Program-made: the position numbers and the translations under genes
Notes under the pieces: model-generated
Database searches by the model: none
What the model was told of the DNA's origin: nothing
The model's input: the letters and a program-made list of their open reading frames with translations, nothing else
Assembly (NCBI RefSeq): GCF_905171765.1
Contig: NC_053392.1
Span: forward strand, 408,958,366-409,022,365
Source of the DNA: Bufo bufo
Lineage: Eukaryota; Chordata; Amphibia; Anura; Bufonidae
Reading direction: 5' to 3'
DNA length: 64,000 bases
Part shown: positions 34,990 through 46,237 of the stretch, one piece after another
How the letters are laid out: each line of letters starts with the position of its first letter
How positions within the stretch are numbered: position 1 is the stretch's first letter

Positions 34990-35630
34990 TTTTGTTATAT
35001 TGTTATATTAATTATCACATCCGCACTTGTTACCTTGTGTAGGATGTCTATTGTGGTACTTGTGGTTCGCCGCGGGCATCCTCCATTGTATGCATTTTGC
35101 TGGGGATTGCCATTAGCAACGGGCCACAAGTGCAGGATTTGCTCCCCTATATATATGCACAACCGCATGTGGGTTTGAGCAGCTCCTGCTGATGCCAACC
35201 TGTCTTCTTAGTTTGTATATATAGATTCCTGGAGGTGTATAAACTCCTATTTAAATGTGCCTGTTTTCCATCTACAGGTCACATTTAGGTGCACCTGTGA
35301 AGCCTGGGCTATATCAGCAAGTCTTGAGTGGGACTCACAGACTCCTCCCTCCTCCCATTGCAAGCATGGCCACATGCTGGAGGTAACTGGTGAGTTGTTT
35401 GTGAGTCGGCCCTATGCTCCTGTAATTTGCCCACTGGCTCCTGGTATCGCCCATATGGCTCAGGTAGGAGAGTGTAGGGTCCCGGGCTACTTGAGAAACC
35501 TTGTCGTGGTGTCCGGGCTTAAGACATGTTCTACACCGTAGGACATGTTGACTAATCTCTCAATTTTAAAATCAGTTTGAGAATTAGTGAGACTGCAGAG
35601 TGCACCTATGTTTGTTATTGTTTTGTTATT
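34990..35630 (+). mobile_element. Unclassified 641-bp insertion in Gypsy-1
   Basis: It is flanked by direct 10-bp copies of CAGTCTTCTG (34980-34989 and 35631-35640) and is absent from the same place in Gypsy-2. It begins TTTTGTTATATTG and ends TTGTTATTGTTTTGTTATT. There is no poly(A) and no clear terminal inverted repeat or long coding frame. Just left of it, about 21 bp of Gypsy sequence are duplicated. The duplication length fits a retroposon or an unclassified transposon better than hAT, Tc1 or Harbinger. Confidence 0.6.
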
Positions 35631-37108
35631 CAGTCTTCTGGGAGTAATAAAGAAACAAAAAGGAAAAAATCTTTTAAAAATGTTCCGTCTGTTACTATTG
35701 GCAGGGTTGAGGCGGAAATTGAAGGTTTTCCGTTTGCTTGTAGTTCCCGTTTTGTCCTGCCTGCTAGGGTGGCGCTAGAGAGCAAGAGCATTTTTTGTGA
35801 GATTTTTGTGGATAGTGGAGCAGCTGTCAATCTCATTGATAATCAATTTGCAATAACTCATGGTTTCCAGGTATGCACTTTGGGAAAGGATACTCCTGTT
35901 TTTGCTATTGATTCCGCTCCACTTTCTCAGAAATCATTAAAGGGCATAGTTCACAATATCCGTTTAATTGTGAGTGATGCTCATGTTGAGGATGTGTCAT
36001 GTTTCGTCCTTAGCGGTTTGCCTACTCCTCTAGTGTTGGGGCTACCCTGGCTCATTAAACATAACCCCACCATTGATTGGCAAGCGAGGCAAATAAATGG
36101 TTGGAGTGACTTTTGCAGAGAGAATTGCCTCATGACATCTGTTTCTGAGGTTTCTACTAAGACTGTACCACCTTTCCTCTCTGAATTTTCGGATGTCTTC
36201 TCTGAGAGTGGAGTTCAGGATTTGCCTCCGCACAGGGAGCACGATTGCCCTATTAATCTCATCCCAGGCGCCAAGCTGCCTAAATCTCGTTTATACAATC
36301 TTTCCCAACCTGAGAGGGTCGCTATGCGCGCTTATATCTCTGAGAGTCTGAGAAAAGGACACATACGACCCTCGAAGTCATCTGTTGCCGCTGGTTTTTT
36401 CTTTGTTAAGAAAAAAGATGGTTCTTTAAGACCTTGTCTGGATTTCAGGGAGCTGAACAGTATCACTATTCGTGACCCTTATCCGCTTCCTCTGATCCCA
36501 GACCTGTTTAACCAGGTTGTTGGGGCTAAAGTCTTTTCCAAATTAGACCTAAGAGGGGCATACAACTTGGTCAGGGTCAGAGAAGGAGACGAATGGAAGA
36601 CGGCTTTCAATACTCCTGAGGGCCATTTTGAGAATTTGGTTATGCCTTTTGGTTTGATGAATGCCCCAGCCGTTTTTCAGCATTTCGTCAACAGCATTTT
36701 TTATCATTTAATGGGAAAATTTGTATTAGTGTATCTAGATGACATTTTGATTTTTTCTCCTGATTTCAAGACTCATAAGGAACACTTACGTCAGGTCTTG
36801 CTAATCCTGCGGGAGAATAAATTATACGCGAAACTGGAAAAATGTGTGTTTGCGGTTCCAGAAATTCAATTTCTGGGGTTTCTTCTCTCCGCTTCTGGTT
36901 TTCGCATGGACCCCGAGAAGGTCCGCGCTGTGCTTGAGTGGGAGCTTCCTGAGAATCAGAAGGCGCTTGATGCGTTTTTTGGGCTTTGCCAATTATTACA
37001 GGAAATTTATTTTGAATTATTCCTCTGTTAAACCACTCACTGATATGACCAGAAAAGGGGTAGATTTTTCTTCCTGGTCGGTAGAGGCGCGTAAGGCCTT
37101 TTCTAATA

Positions 37109-37383
37109 GTAACATAGTAACATAGTAACATAGTACATAAGGCCGAAAAAAGACATTTGTCCATCCAGTTCGGCCTGTTATCCTGCAAGTTGATCCAGAG
37201 GAAGGCAAAAAACCCTGTGAGGTAGAAGCCAATTTTCTCCACTTTAGGGGAATAAAAAATTCCTTCCCGACTCCAATCATGCAATCAGAATAACTCCCTG
37301 GATCAACGACCCCTCTCTAGTAGCTATAGCCTGTAATATTATTAAGCTCCAGAAATACGTCCAGGAGAGTTTTGGAGAGTTTA
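37109..37383 (+). mobile_element. Short dispersed retroposon-like insertion in Gypsy-1
   Basis: About 275 bp are absent from Gypsy-2. The insert begins with three tandem AGTAACAT units, then AAGGCCGAAAAAAGACATTT and TCCATCCAGTTCGGCC. I recognise the type as a common vertebrate dispersed repeat, possibly a SINE or LINE 3' end, without being sure of the family. The right junction carries an extra copy of host GGAGAGTTTTG, so the insertion was not a simple clean event. Confidence 0.55.
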
Positions 37384-39271
37384 TCAAGGAGAGTTTTGCT
37401 TCCGCTCCCATCCTGGTACAACCTGATATTTCGTTACCCTTTATAGTTGAGGTTGATGTTTCTGAGGTAGGGGTGGGTGCGGTCTTGTCTCAGGGTTCCT
37501 CTCCTGCCAAATGGCAACCATGTGCCTTTTTCTCAAAGAAACTCTCCTCCGCAGAGAGAAATTATGATGTGGGAGATAGGGAATTGTTGGCCATCAAGTT
37601 GGCTTTTGAGGAATGGCGCCATTGGCTAGAGGGAGCCAGACACCCTATTACCGTGTTTACTGACCATAAAAATCTGGCCTACTTGGAGTCAGCCAAGCAT
37701 CTGAACCCGAGACAGGCCAGATGGTCTTTGTTCTTTTCAAGGTTTAATTTTGTTGTCACGTTCCGCCCTGGGGTTAAGAATGTGAAGGCAGAAGCCCTGT
37801 CACGTTGTTTTCCGGGAGGTGGGAATTTTGAAGACCAGGGTCCCATTTTGGCTGAAGGTGTGGTGGTCTCTGCTCTTTTTCCTGAATTGGAGGCAGAGGT
37901 GCAGGCAGCCCAGTCAGAGGCTCCTGATCTTTGTCCTCCTGGGAGGTTGTTTGTGCCTCTCGCTTTGAGATACAAGATTTTTAAGGAACACCACGATACA
38001 GTCCTTGCTGGGCACCCGGGGGCAAGAGCCACACTGGATCTCATCACTCGGAGATTCTGGTGGCCTGCACTTCGTAAGTCGGTTGAGGGTTTTGTGGCAG
38101 CTTGCGAGACTTGCGCTCGTGCCAAAGTCCCTCATTCACGGCCATCAGGTCCTCTCCTTCCCTTACCCATTCCTTCCCGTCCTTGGACACATCTGTCCAT
38201 GGACTTCATAACGGACTTGCCTCGTTCTTCGGGGAAGACTGTGATTCTGGTGGTGGTGGTCCGTTTTAGCAAAATGGTGCATTTCATCCCTTTTCCTGGT
38301 TTGCCCAATGCTAAGACGCTAGCGCAGGCATTTATTAACCACATTGTCAAATTGCATGGTATTCCTTCAGACATAGTCTCTGATAGGGGCACGCAGTTTG
38401 TTTCCAGATTCTGGAAGGCTTTCTGTTCTCGCTTGGGGGTTCGGTTGTCATTCTCTTCTGCTTTCCACCCGCAGTCGAATGGCCAGACAGAGCGCGTCAA
38501 TCAGAATCTGGAGACATATCTGCGCTGTTTTGTGGCGGAGAATCAGGAGGATTGGTGTTCTTTTTTGTCCCTTGCTGAGTTTGCTTTTAATAACCGTCGT
38601 CAGGAGTCCTCTGATAAGTCACCATTTTTTGGTGCATATGGGTTTCATCCGCAGTTTGGGACTTTCTCGGGAGAGGGGTCTGGTTTACCTGATGAGGACA
38701 GATTCTCCTTGTCTTTGTCATCTATTTGGCAAAAGATTCAGGATAATCTAAAGAGCATGAGTGAGAGATATAAGCGTGTGGCGGATAAGAGACGTGTGCC
38801 TGGTCCAGACCTGAATGTTGGTGATCTGGTGTGGTTGTCTACCAAGAATATCAAATTGAAGGTTCCCTCCTGGAAGTTGGGTCCTAGGTTTATTGGACCT
38901 TACAAGATCCTGTCTGTCATCAATCCTGTTGCCTACCGTCTTGATCTTCCTCAGACTTGGAAGATCCATAATGTTTTCCATAAGTCCTTATTGAAACCTT
39001 ATGTTCAACCTATTGTACCCTCGCCTTTGCCTCACCCTCCGATTATGGTTGATGGAAATCTTGAATTTCAGGTCTCTAGGATTGTGGATTCTCGTCTTGT
39101 CCGCGGTTCCCTCCAGTACCTCGTTCATTGGGAGGGTTATGGTCCTGAGGAGAGGATGTGGGTCCCAGTGACCGACATTAAGGCCACTCGTCTCATCAGG
39201 GCTTTCCATAGGTCCCATCCTGAGAAGGTGGGCTCTGAGTGTCCGGAGTCCACTCGTAGAGGGAGGGGTAC

Positions 39272-39799
39272 TGTCACAACCAGACAGCTGAGAAGCTCTG
39301 ACAGGAGCCTTCCAGATCCTCCTCCTTGAGTTTCTTTGTTTTGGTTTCAGTTCCTCATCTCGTTAGTCTATCTCAGCTGTCATGCAGTTGGACTGATTGC
39401 TTCCCTTTAAGTTCCTCCCCATAATGCAGTAGTGTGCGGCTTATACAACTTCCTGGAGTGTGTGTGCATGCTGTTCCTATTTCCCAGTCCTCTGCAAGAT
39501 AAGTGCTGTTCCTTTATTTGTGATTTTCTGTCTGCTGGATTTCAGGAGACCCTGACTCCCTCCGTGTCTAGTGTAGGGAGCCGGTGGTCGTGTCCCCTCA
39601 CTATTATAGGGTCTTCAGGTATTAGATAGCCGAGGTACATGGATATGCGCCCATCCACCTTTGGGGTGTTCGCATAGGCTGAGCAGTCAGGGAGAGTGGC
39701 AGGTCTCATGCAGGGGTCTCCCTTTTGTTCCTTAGTTGTGGATCCAGTGAGTCATTGATTATATTGCATTGTCTTGTTTCCTGTACACCATCCGTGACA
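39272..39799 (+). repeat. Gypsy-1 3' LTR
   Basis: This 528-bp copy is nearly identical to the 5' LTR. It starts TGTCACAACCAG after the purine tract and ends CCATCCGTGACA. GCTGT follows, where the minisatellite resumes. Confidence 0.92.
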
Positions 39800-40565
39800 G
39801 CTGTATACTGTGGGGGGCCTGTATACTGTGGGGGGGCCTATACTGTGTGGGGGCCTGTATACTGTGTGGGGGCCTGTATACTGTGGGGGGGCTGTATACT
39901 GTGTGGGGGGCTGTATACTGTGTGGGGGGCTGTATACTGTGTGGGGGGCTGTATACTGTGTGGGGGGGCTGTATACTGTGTGGGGGGCTGTATACTGTGG
40001 GGGGCTGTATACTGTGGGGGGGATGTATACTGTGTGGTGGGCTGTATACTGTGTGGGGGCCTTATACTGTGTGGGGGGGATGTATACTGTGTGGGGGGGA
40101 TGTATACTGTGTGGGGGCCTGTATACTGTGTGGGGGCCTGTATACTGTGTGGGGGCCTGTATACTGTGTGGGGGCCTGTATACTGTGTGGGGGCCTGTAT
40201 ACTGTGTGGGGGCCTGTATACTGTGGGGGCCTGTATACTGTGGGGGTCTGTATACTGTGGGTGCGGTATAGTGTGGAGTGCTATACTGCTGTACTGTATA
40301 GTGTGGGGGGCTGTATCGTTTATATATTGGGGTGCTTTATACAGTGAGGTGTTGTATACTGTGGGGTGCTGTATACTGTGGGGTGCTGTATACTGTGGGG
40401 TGCTATACTGCTCTACTGTATACTGTGAGGTGTTGTATACTGTGGGGTGCTGTATACTGTGGGCTGCTATACTGCTCTACTATATACTGTGAGGTACTGT
40501 ATAGTGTGGGGTGCTATACTGTGTGGTGCTGTATACTATAGGGTGCTATACTGCATACTGTGGGG
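39800..40565 (+). repeat. G-rich minisatellite of hAT-3, right part
   Basis: This continues the 33057-33552 array: CTGTATACTGTGTGGGGG-type units, then from about 40260 shorter derivatives with GTGGGGTGCTGTATACT and CTATACTGC. Homogeneous units lie nearest the Gypsy insertion and degenerate units toward the hAT-3 right end. Confidence 0.9.
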
Positions 40566-40854
40566 TGCTGGGGTGCACTGTAACACTAGGGTGAGCCGAG
40601 CCCTGGTCTCCTTCCTGCAGAGCGGTGCCCACTTCCAGCCTGAGCCCAGCTGCCCAGAGCACTGATCCTGAGCCGCTGGAGTCTTCAGAACTGGAAGTAT
40701 TTACAGTCATTCACTGGACTCTACCAGTTGTGTGGATTTTTTTTGTGTGTGTGTTGTGGTGGAGGGCGTGATTGCCTAAGGTGTGGGAAGGCAGGATCCA
40801 GGGGGCCCAAGTAAATTTTTGCCCAGGGTCCAATCAATATTAAAGAAGGCCCTG
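40566..40854 (+). repeat. hAT-3 right subterminal region and terminus
   Basis: Non-coding sequence runs to the CAGGG-type terminus at 40854. It includes GTGATTGC at 40768-40775, uninterrupted, the site at which the sibling copy was hit by hAT-2. GGGGGCCCAAGTAAATTTTT here matches 54688-54707 of the sibling. Confidence 0.75.
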
Positions 40855-43800
40855 CACGTACCCTGAACTCGAAAAGTTCTGAGGACATAGTTGACTGGCT
40901 AACACAGGACACCCAATCTTCTACAGCATCCGCTCGGAACCTTGACGCACCATCCGCCTCCAGCTCAGCTTCGGGCACCTCTCAAGTTACCACTCGCCCG
41001 CCTGCCGCCACCACCAACACTAGCACCACAGCTGCTTCACTTGATCTGTTAGAGGAGTTATTTACACATCAGTTTGAAGAAATTAGTGATCCGCAACCAT
41101 TATTGCCACAGAATGTAGATAACAGGGATATGTCTCAGTCAGGCAGCATTACACACATGGACGTACTGTGTGATGATGATGATGTTGTACCCGCTGCTGC
41201 TTCCTTTGCTGAGTTGTCAGATACATGTGAAGTGGTTGATGATGACGATGTGTCCGTGGATGTCACGTGGGTGCCCGCTCGAAGAGAAGAAGAACCGGGG
41301 GAAAGTTCAGATGGGGAGAAAGAGAGGAGGAGGAGACAAGTTGCAAGCAGGGGGACGTCATCGCAAGGGGCTAGTGGCACAGTCAGACAGCATGTATCGG
41401 CACCCGGGGTCAGCCAGACAGCACGCCAATCAACGCATGCTGTTGCCACCACCAGAATGCCGTTATTGCAAAGCTCAGCAGTGTGGCATTTTTTTTGTGT
41501 GTCTGCCTCTGATAACAGCGATTCCATTTGCAACCTGTGCCAAAAGAAACGGAGTCGTGGGAAGTCCAACACCCACCTAGGTACAACTGCTTTGCGAAGG
41601 CACATGATCGCACATCACAAACGCCTATGGGATCAACACATGATGAGTACAAGCAGCACACAAACTCAAAGCCGCCATCCTCCTCCTGGTCAAGCATCTT
41701 CAGCCACGTCAACCACTGCTGTTCTCCTTACCCCCTCTCAACCATCCGCCACTCTGCCTCTCACCTTCAGCAGTTCCTGCTCATCTGCCCACAGTCTGGT
41801 ATCTGTCAAGGAAATGATTGAGCGTAAGAAGCCAATGTCACAGAGTCACCCCCTTGCCCGGCGTCTGACAGTTGGCTTGTCGAACTCTTAGCCCGCCAGC
41901 TTTTACCATACAAGCTGGCGGAGTCTGAGGCCTTCAAAAAATTTGTAGCTATTGGGACACCGCAGTGGAAGGTACCCGGACAAAATTTATTTTTCACAAA
42001 AGGCAATCCCCAACCTATACTCTATTGTGGAAAAGGAAGTCATGGCATGTCTGGCACACAGTGTTGAGGCAAGGGTCCATCTGACCACTGATACCTGGTC
42101 TGCAAAGCACGGTCAGGGCCGGTATATCACGTACACTGCGCATTGGGTAAACCTGCTGACGGCTGCCAAGCATGGAATGCGTGGCTCTGCAGAGGAGTTG
42201 GTGACACCGCCACGACTAGCAGGCAGGCCTGCTGCCACCTCCTCTACTCCTCCTACTCCATCCTCTTCGCTAACCTCCTCGGCTGAGTCCTCTTCTGCTG
42301 CTGTGTCTTGCTTCACATCAACTGCACCCCCCCCCCCAGCTCCCCAGGGGCTATTTCACATCCCGGATACGACAGTGTCACGCCGTCTTGGGGTTGACTT
42401 GCCTGAAAGAAGAGACTCACACCAGACCAGCACTCCTGTCCGCCCTGAACGCACAGGTGGATCAGTGGCTGACTCCGCACCAACTGGAGATCGGCAAAGT
42501 GGTGTGTGACAACGGAAGCAATTTGTAGGCGGCATTGAATTTGGGCAAGTTGACACATGTGCCGTGCATGGCACATGTGTTGAATCTGATCGTACAACGC
42601 TTTGTGCATAAGTACCCAGGCTTACAGGATGTCCTCAAGCAGGCCAGGAAGGTGTGTCGCCATTTCAAGCGTTCCTACACGGCCATGGCGCACTTTTACG
42701 ATATTCAGCGGCGAAACAACATGCTTGATTTGCGACAGCACGACACGTTGGAATTCAACACTCCTAATGTTCGACGGCCTGCTCCAACAAGAAAAAGCCG
42801 TCAACGAGTATTTGTATGACTGGGGTGCTAGGACAGCCTCTGCAAAGCTGGGTATTTTTTTGCCACGTTACTGGACATTCATGCACAATGCCTGTAGGCT
42901 CATGCGTCCTTTTGAGGAGGTGACAAACCTAGTCAGTCGCACCGAAGGCACCATCAGCGACATCATCCCATTTGTTTTCTTCCTGGAGCGTGCCCTGCGA
43001 AGAGTGCTGGATCAGGCCGTAGATGAGCGTGAAGAGGGAGAGTTGTGGTCACCATCACCACCAGAAACAGCCTTATCAGCATCGCTTGCTGGACCTGCAG
43101 CAACGCTGGTAGAGGAGTTTGAGGAAGAGGAGTCAGAGGAGGAATGTGGCTTTGAGGAGGAGGAAGACCAACCACAGCAGGCATCCCAGGTGCTCGTTGT
43201 CACCCATCTGGTACCCGTGAAGTTGTACGTGGCTGGGGGGGAAGAACAGACCTTCAATGAGATAAGTGAGGACGAGGAACGGGACATGAGTAGCTCGGCA
43301 TCCAACCTTGTGCAAATGGGGTCTTTCATGTTGTCATGCCTGTTGAGTGACCCTCGTATAAAAAGGCTGAAGGAGAACGACCTGTACTGGGTGGCCATGC
43401 TACTAGACCCCCGGTATAAGCAGAAAGTGGCTGAAATGTTACCGAATTACCGGAAGTCGGAAAGGATGCAGCAGTTCCAAAACAAGTTAAAAAGTATGCT
43501 TTACACAGCATATAAGTGTGATGTCACAGCACAACGGGAATCTACCAGGGAAAGAGGTGAAAGTAATCCTCCTCCTACCACAACCAGGCCGGCAAGGACA
43601 GGACGCTTTACAGACGTGTTGTTGATGGAGGACATGCTGAGCTTTTTAAGTCCTACGCATCGCCACAGCCCTTCGGGGTCCACCCTAAGAGAATGACTCG
43701 ACCGACAGGTAGCAGACTACCTCGCCTTAACTGCAGATATCGACACTCTGTGGAGCGATTAACTCCTTGACTACTGGGTGTGCAGGCTTGACCTGTGGCC

Positions 43801-44058
43801 TGAGCTATCCCAATTTGCGATAGAACTTCTGGCCTGCCCCGCTTCAAGTGTCCTGTCAGAAAGGACCTTCAGCGCAGCAGGAGGTATTGTCACTGAGAAG
43901 AGAAGTCGCCTAGGTCAAAAAAGTCTAGATTACCTCACCTTTATTAAGATGAATGAGGAATGGATCCTGAAGGGACTGACAGTGGGGGATGCATTTGACA
44001 AAAAAAGGCCTGATGAGATGCCTTGGGCTAAAAATGGTCCACACGCTGCTGTATTTAA

Positions 44059-44941
44059 AGCGAACCTTTCACCTGCATTTCACTTAATAAACTATCAAAA
44101 GTACCTTATAGATCATCCTCATTGTGTTATCATACAGTCTTGTCCCGCTTTTCTGCCATGTATATGCATGAAAAAAATCGCCTCATAAAGTACTCTTATC
44201 CAGATCCACAAGTCACGTTAGAAGTCAAGGGGGTAGCCCTTCCCTCACTCCAGGCTGTAACTCCCCTGCCCTAACCGCGCCTCTATGCAGTCTAATTGAC
44301 ACCCGGCTCAGTCGCCGGGACCGCGCTTGTACAGGCGGCGCATGCGCCGTCGGACTCAAGCGCGATCCTGTAACTAAATCGCGTATGCGCCGTCCCCGAT
44401 GCCTGCCTGTCTTCTCTTCCACGATCTTCACGCTCCATGCGTCCACGTGATCACTGTTCATCTGGAGCATTGTTATCATATTCAGCAGGTATTATATGTC
44501 AAAAACTCCGCATATTTCATGGGGCTATCTATCTATACATAGATATACACATGTGACAAACCCAGATTTAATTAGATGGCTATCTTGAAGACAGGCAGGC
44601 ATCGAGGACGGCGCATGCTCGATTCAGTTACAGGATCGGGCTTGAGTCCGACGGCGCATGCGCCGCCTGTACAAGCGCGGTCCCGGCGACTGAGCCGGGT
44701 GTCAATTAGACTGCATAGAGGCGGGGTTAGGGCAGGGGAGTTACAGCCTGGAGTGAGGGAAGGGGTACCCCCTTGACTTCTATCGAGACTTGTGGAGCTG
44801 GAGAAGAGTACTTTATAAGGCGATTTTTTCATGCATATACATGGCAGAAAAGCGGGACAAGACTGTATGATAACACAATGAGGATGATCTATAAGGTACT
44901 TTTGATAGTTTATTAAGTGAAATGCAGGTGAAAGGTTCGCT
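44059..44941. mobile_element. 883-bp palindromic (foldback) element
   Basis: The left arm (44059 to about 44415) and right arm (about 44583-44941) are near-perfect inverted copies. Both contain GCGAACCTTTCACCTGCATT and GGCGCATGCGCCG or their inverses, and a spacer of about 165 bp separates them. Both arms are GC-rich near the centre and show CpG decay differences. TAA lies on both flanks (44056-44058 and 44943-44945, one base beyond the palindrome on the right), fitting a Harbinger-type MITE only loosely. No coding frame was seen. Confidence 0.75.
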
Positions 44942-45533
44942 CTAATCTCTGCATGCCGGATGACTTGCGTGACTTCTCCGCCACCACCAACTAGGGTTCA
45001 AGCCGCAATGTTTTAGTGCACTTTCTGCCTGGAAAACATCAGCGGCTGCAACAATACCAAATTTTTCAGGCATGTGTACATGCCTAATTTGTCTGGCCTC
45101 TGGTGTTGCACTGTGGCTGCAAAAAAAAAAAAAAAAGGCACATACATGTGTCAATTCCCCTTCGTGATCGTTACCTTGTTGTGGTGAAGGGGCTTGCATA
45201 TCACAATGAAGCGATCACCTCTATGAGTGTGTTGGCAATGGCAATGTTGGCACACCCCAGATGATAAGGTCGTAGCTTCATTGTGAACAGACCAAAAGAG
45301 ATCGGCTGGATAATTTTGCAGAGAAAAAACATTAATTTTCTTTGTGATCATCTAAGGTGATCATTAAAGCCTACTAGGCCAACAATGGGCCCACACTGCA
45401 GAATCATTGTTTTCTGGGTCACTTAACTGTCACTGAACTACCTCAACACAACCATAGGCTTTGAAAAACCGCCATCGCCTGCAATCTCCCAAACGTGCGC
45501 ACGAGCACAGTCATTACTACACCAGATCTTACT
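44942..45533 (+). other. hAT-2 3' non-coding sequence
   Basis: This follows the transposase remnant. It contains a run of about 17 A at 45121 and inverted pieces around CTTCATTGTGA and ATCACAATGAAG. No gene or known repeat was recognised. From about 45500 the sequence changes to a Penelope-type repeat. Confidence 0.4.
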
Positions 45534-45540
45534 ACACCTC

Positions 45541-45578
45541 GCCCCAGACGAAGCATTATGGCGAAACTCGGGTCGGGC
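45541..45578 (+). ncRNA. Degenerate hammerhead ribozyme-like motif
   Basis: The order of a type I hammerhead is recognisable: GCCC stem-I strand (45541-45544), core CAGACGA (45545-45551), short stem-II region, GAAA (45563-45566), AC/GT closing pair (45566-45567 and 45572-45573), C at the cleavage position (45574), and GGGC stem-I strand (45575-45578). The core should be CUGANGA; the second base here is A, which would abolish cleavage. Stem II is poor. It is probably a decayed ribozyme of a Penelope-type repeat. Confidence 0.5.
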
Positions 45579-46237
45579 AGCACAGATTGTTCTTAATACG
45601 TTTTATTCCTGTATTTTTGTGAGTATATTAAACCATTTTTTATCTGAAACATCGTAACGTACTTCACTATTCCTGCGCCCTCCTTCCTTTGAGATCTTTG
45701 GAAGTAATATCTTCTGAAAGTGGTACTTCACTGGTGGGATAGCGGTTTGGATAAAGATCTGCTGAATTGACGGCTCCTGGTTCATGCCTGCTCTACCAAC
45801 AGAGCTCCCATATTGAAGATACCTATGAGGTCTCTATCCACGTGTCTTACAAGTGGAGTCTTGTGAGTATATCGCAATCACCCGGTGCGATAGGTGTTCA
45901 GAGCATACTACACCATAGTGCGTTTTGTTACTACATTTCAGGTTTCCATGCCATTGTTGAGAGTTACCGATTGCATGTGGTCCTTTTAACTGAAGATTTT
46001 TACGAATATAAGGGAAAGAGAAGAAACAGAAAAGAATCTTCTCCTGCAGCGCAATCCTTCTTCTTATCACTATATTTAACTGACTTTTTTTACCCACATT
46101 GTCCTAGGATTTGCAGCGCTTGAGGGGACAAATATCCTGTACAGAGACTTTACTTTTTATTGGAATCACTACACCAAGATTGACGCTTAGAGGAATAAAA
46201 TTTATGTCATGAGTGTGTCAACTATTGACAACTCTTT
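45579..46237 (+). other. Penelope-type repeat body without an open frame
   Basis: A/T-rich non-coding sequence follows the degenerate hammerhead. Attribution to a Penelope-like element rests on that motif only. No terminal repeats or coding frame were found. It runs into the U2-derived tandem repeat. Confidence 0.35.

Larger units (their letters stand above)
34113..39329 (+). pseudogene. Gypsy-1 gag-pol, inactivated
   Basis: The reading begins MDPVSLLAERLQGLSLEVADL, as in Gypsy-2. A TGC to TGA change stops gag at 34305-34307. Later parts keep the CCHC knuckle (CFCCGG, about 34904-34945), protease VDSGAAVNL, reverse transcriptase with YLDD (about 36731), RNase H, the integrase HHCC finger and DDE region, and a C-terminal chromodomain ending near 39230. 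A 641-bp insertion separates gag from protease. One extra base near 36970 shifts the frame after the reverse transcriptase. A 275-bp insertion lies just before RNase H. The last codons lie in the 3' LTR. No complete polyprotein can be made. Confidence 0.9.
33558..39799 (+). mobile_element. Gypsy-1, Ty3/Gypsy chromovirus-type retrotransposon, damaged
   Basis: Two 528-bp LTRs (33558-34085 and 39272-39799) differ at only about three positions that I could see, so the insertion is young. CTGT on both sides is a probable short target duplication within the minisatellite. A purine tract AGAGGGAGGGG (39258-39268) precedes the 3' LTR. The internal region matches Gypsy-2 but has a stop in gag, a 641-bp insertion (34990-35630), a frameshift near 36970 and a 275-bp insertion (37109-37383). 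No env-like frame is present. A tRNA-type primer site after the 5' LTR was not recognised. Confidence 0.92.
32773..40854 (+). mobile_element. hAT-3, non-autonomous element with minisatellite, holding Gypsy-1
   Basis: The ends CAGGGCCGTCTTTA and TAAAGAAGGCCCTG are inverted repeats, flanked by 8-bp duplications CACGTACC at 32765-32772 and 40855-40862. Without Gypsy-1 it is about 1.8 kb and has no coding frame, so it depends on a transposase from elsewhere. Its centre is a G-rich minisatellite. It interrupts the hAT-2 transposase within the first 35 codons. A relative with the same right end (54659-54739) is the host of hAT-2. Confidence 0.9.
32671..44058 (+). pseudogene. hAT-2 transposase, split by hAT-3 and frameshifted
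   Basis: The start at 32671 reads MTGRGRPPRRGRRGRG, a basic N terminus like that of hAT-1. The frame runs to 32772, is interrupted by hAT-3, and resumes in frame at 40863 as far as 41891. It includes a BED finger (ICNLCQ and RRHMIAHH). Frameshifts follow near 41880, 42330 and 42750. There is a TAG in place of the codon after CDNGSNL near 42526 and another break near 43695. Conserved hAT pieces remain: TTDTWSAKHGQG (about 42090), HVPCMAHVLNLIVQ (about 42555), YWVAMLLDPRYK (about 43390) and LSERTFSAAGG (about 43855). The 3' end merges into a palindrome. It is non-functional, with a lineage distinct from hAT-1. Confidence 0.88.

Noticed and set aside
43653..46123. Small open frames around the 883-bp palindrome and the Penelope-type repeat
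   Set aside because: They are short, overlap on both strands, lack domains and cross transposon junctions.
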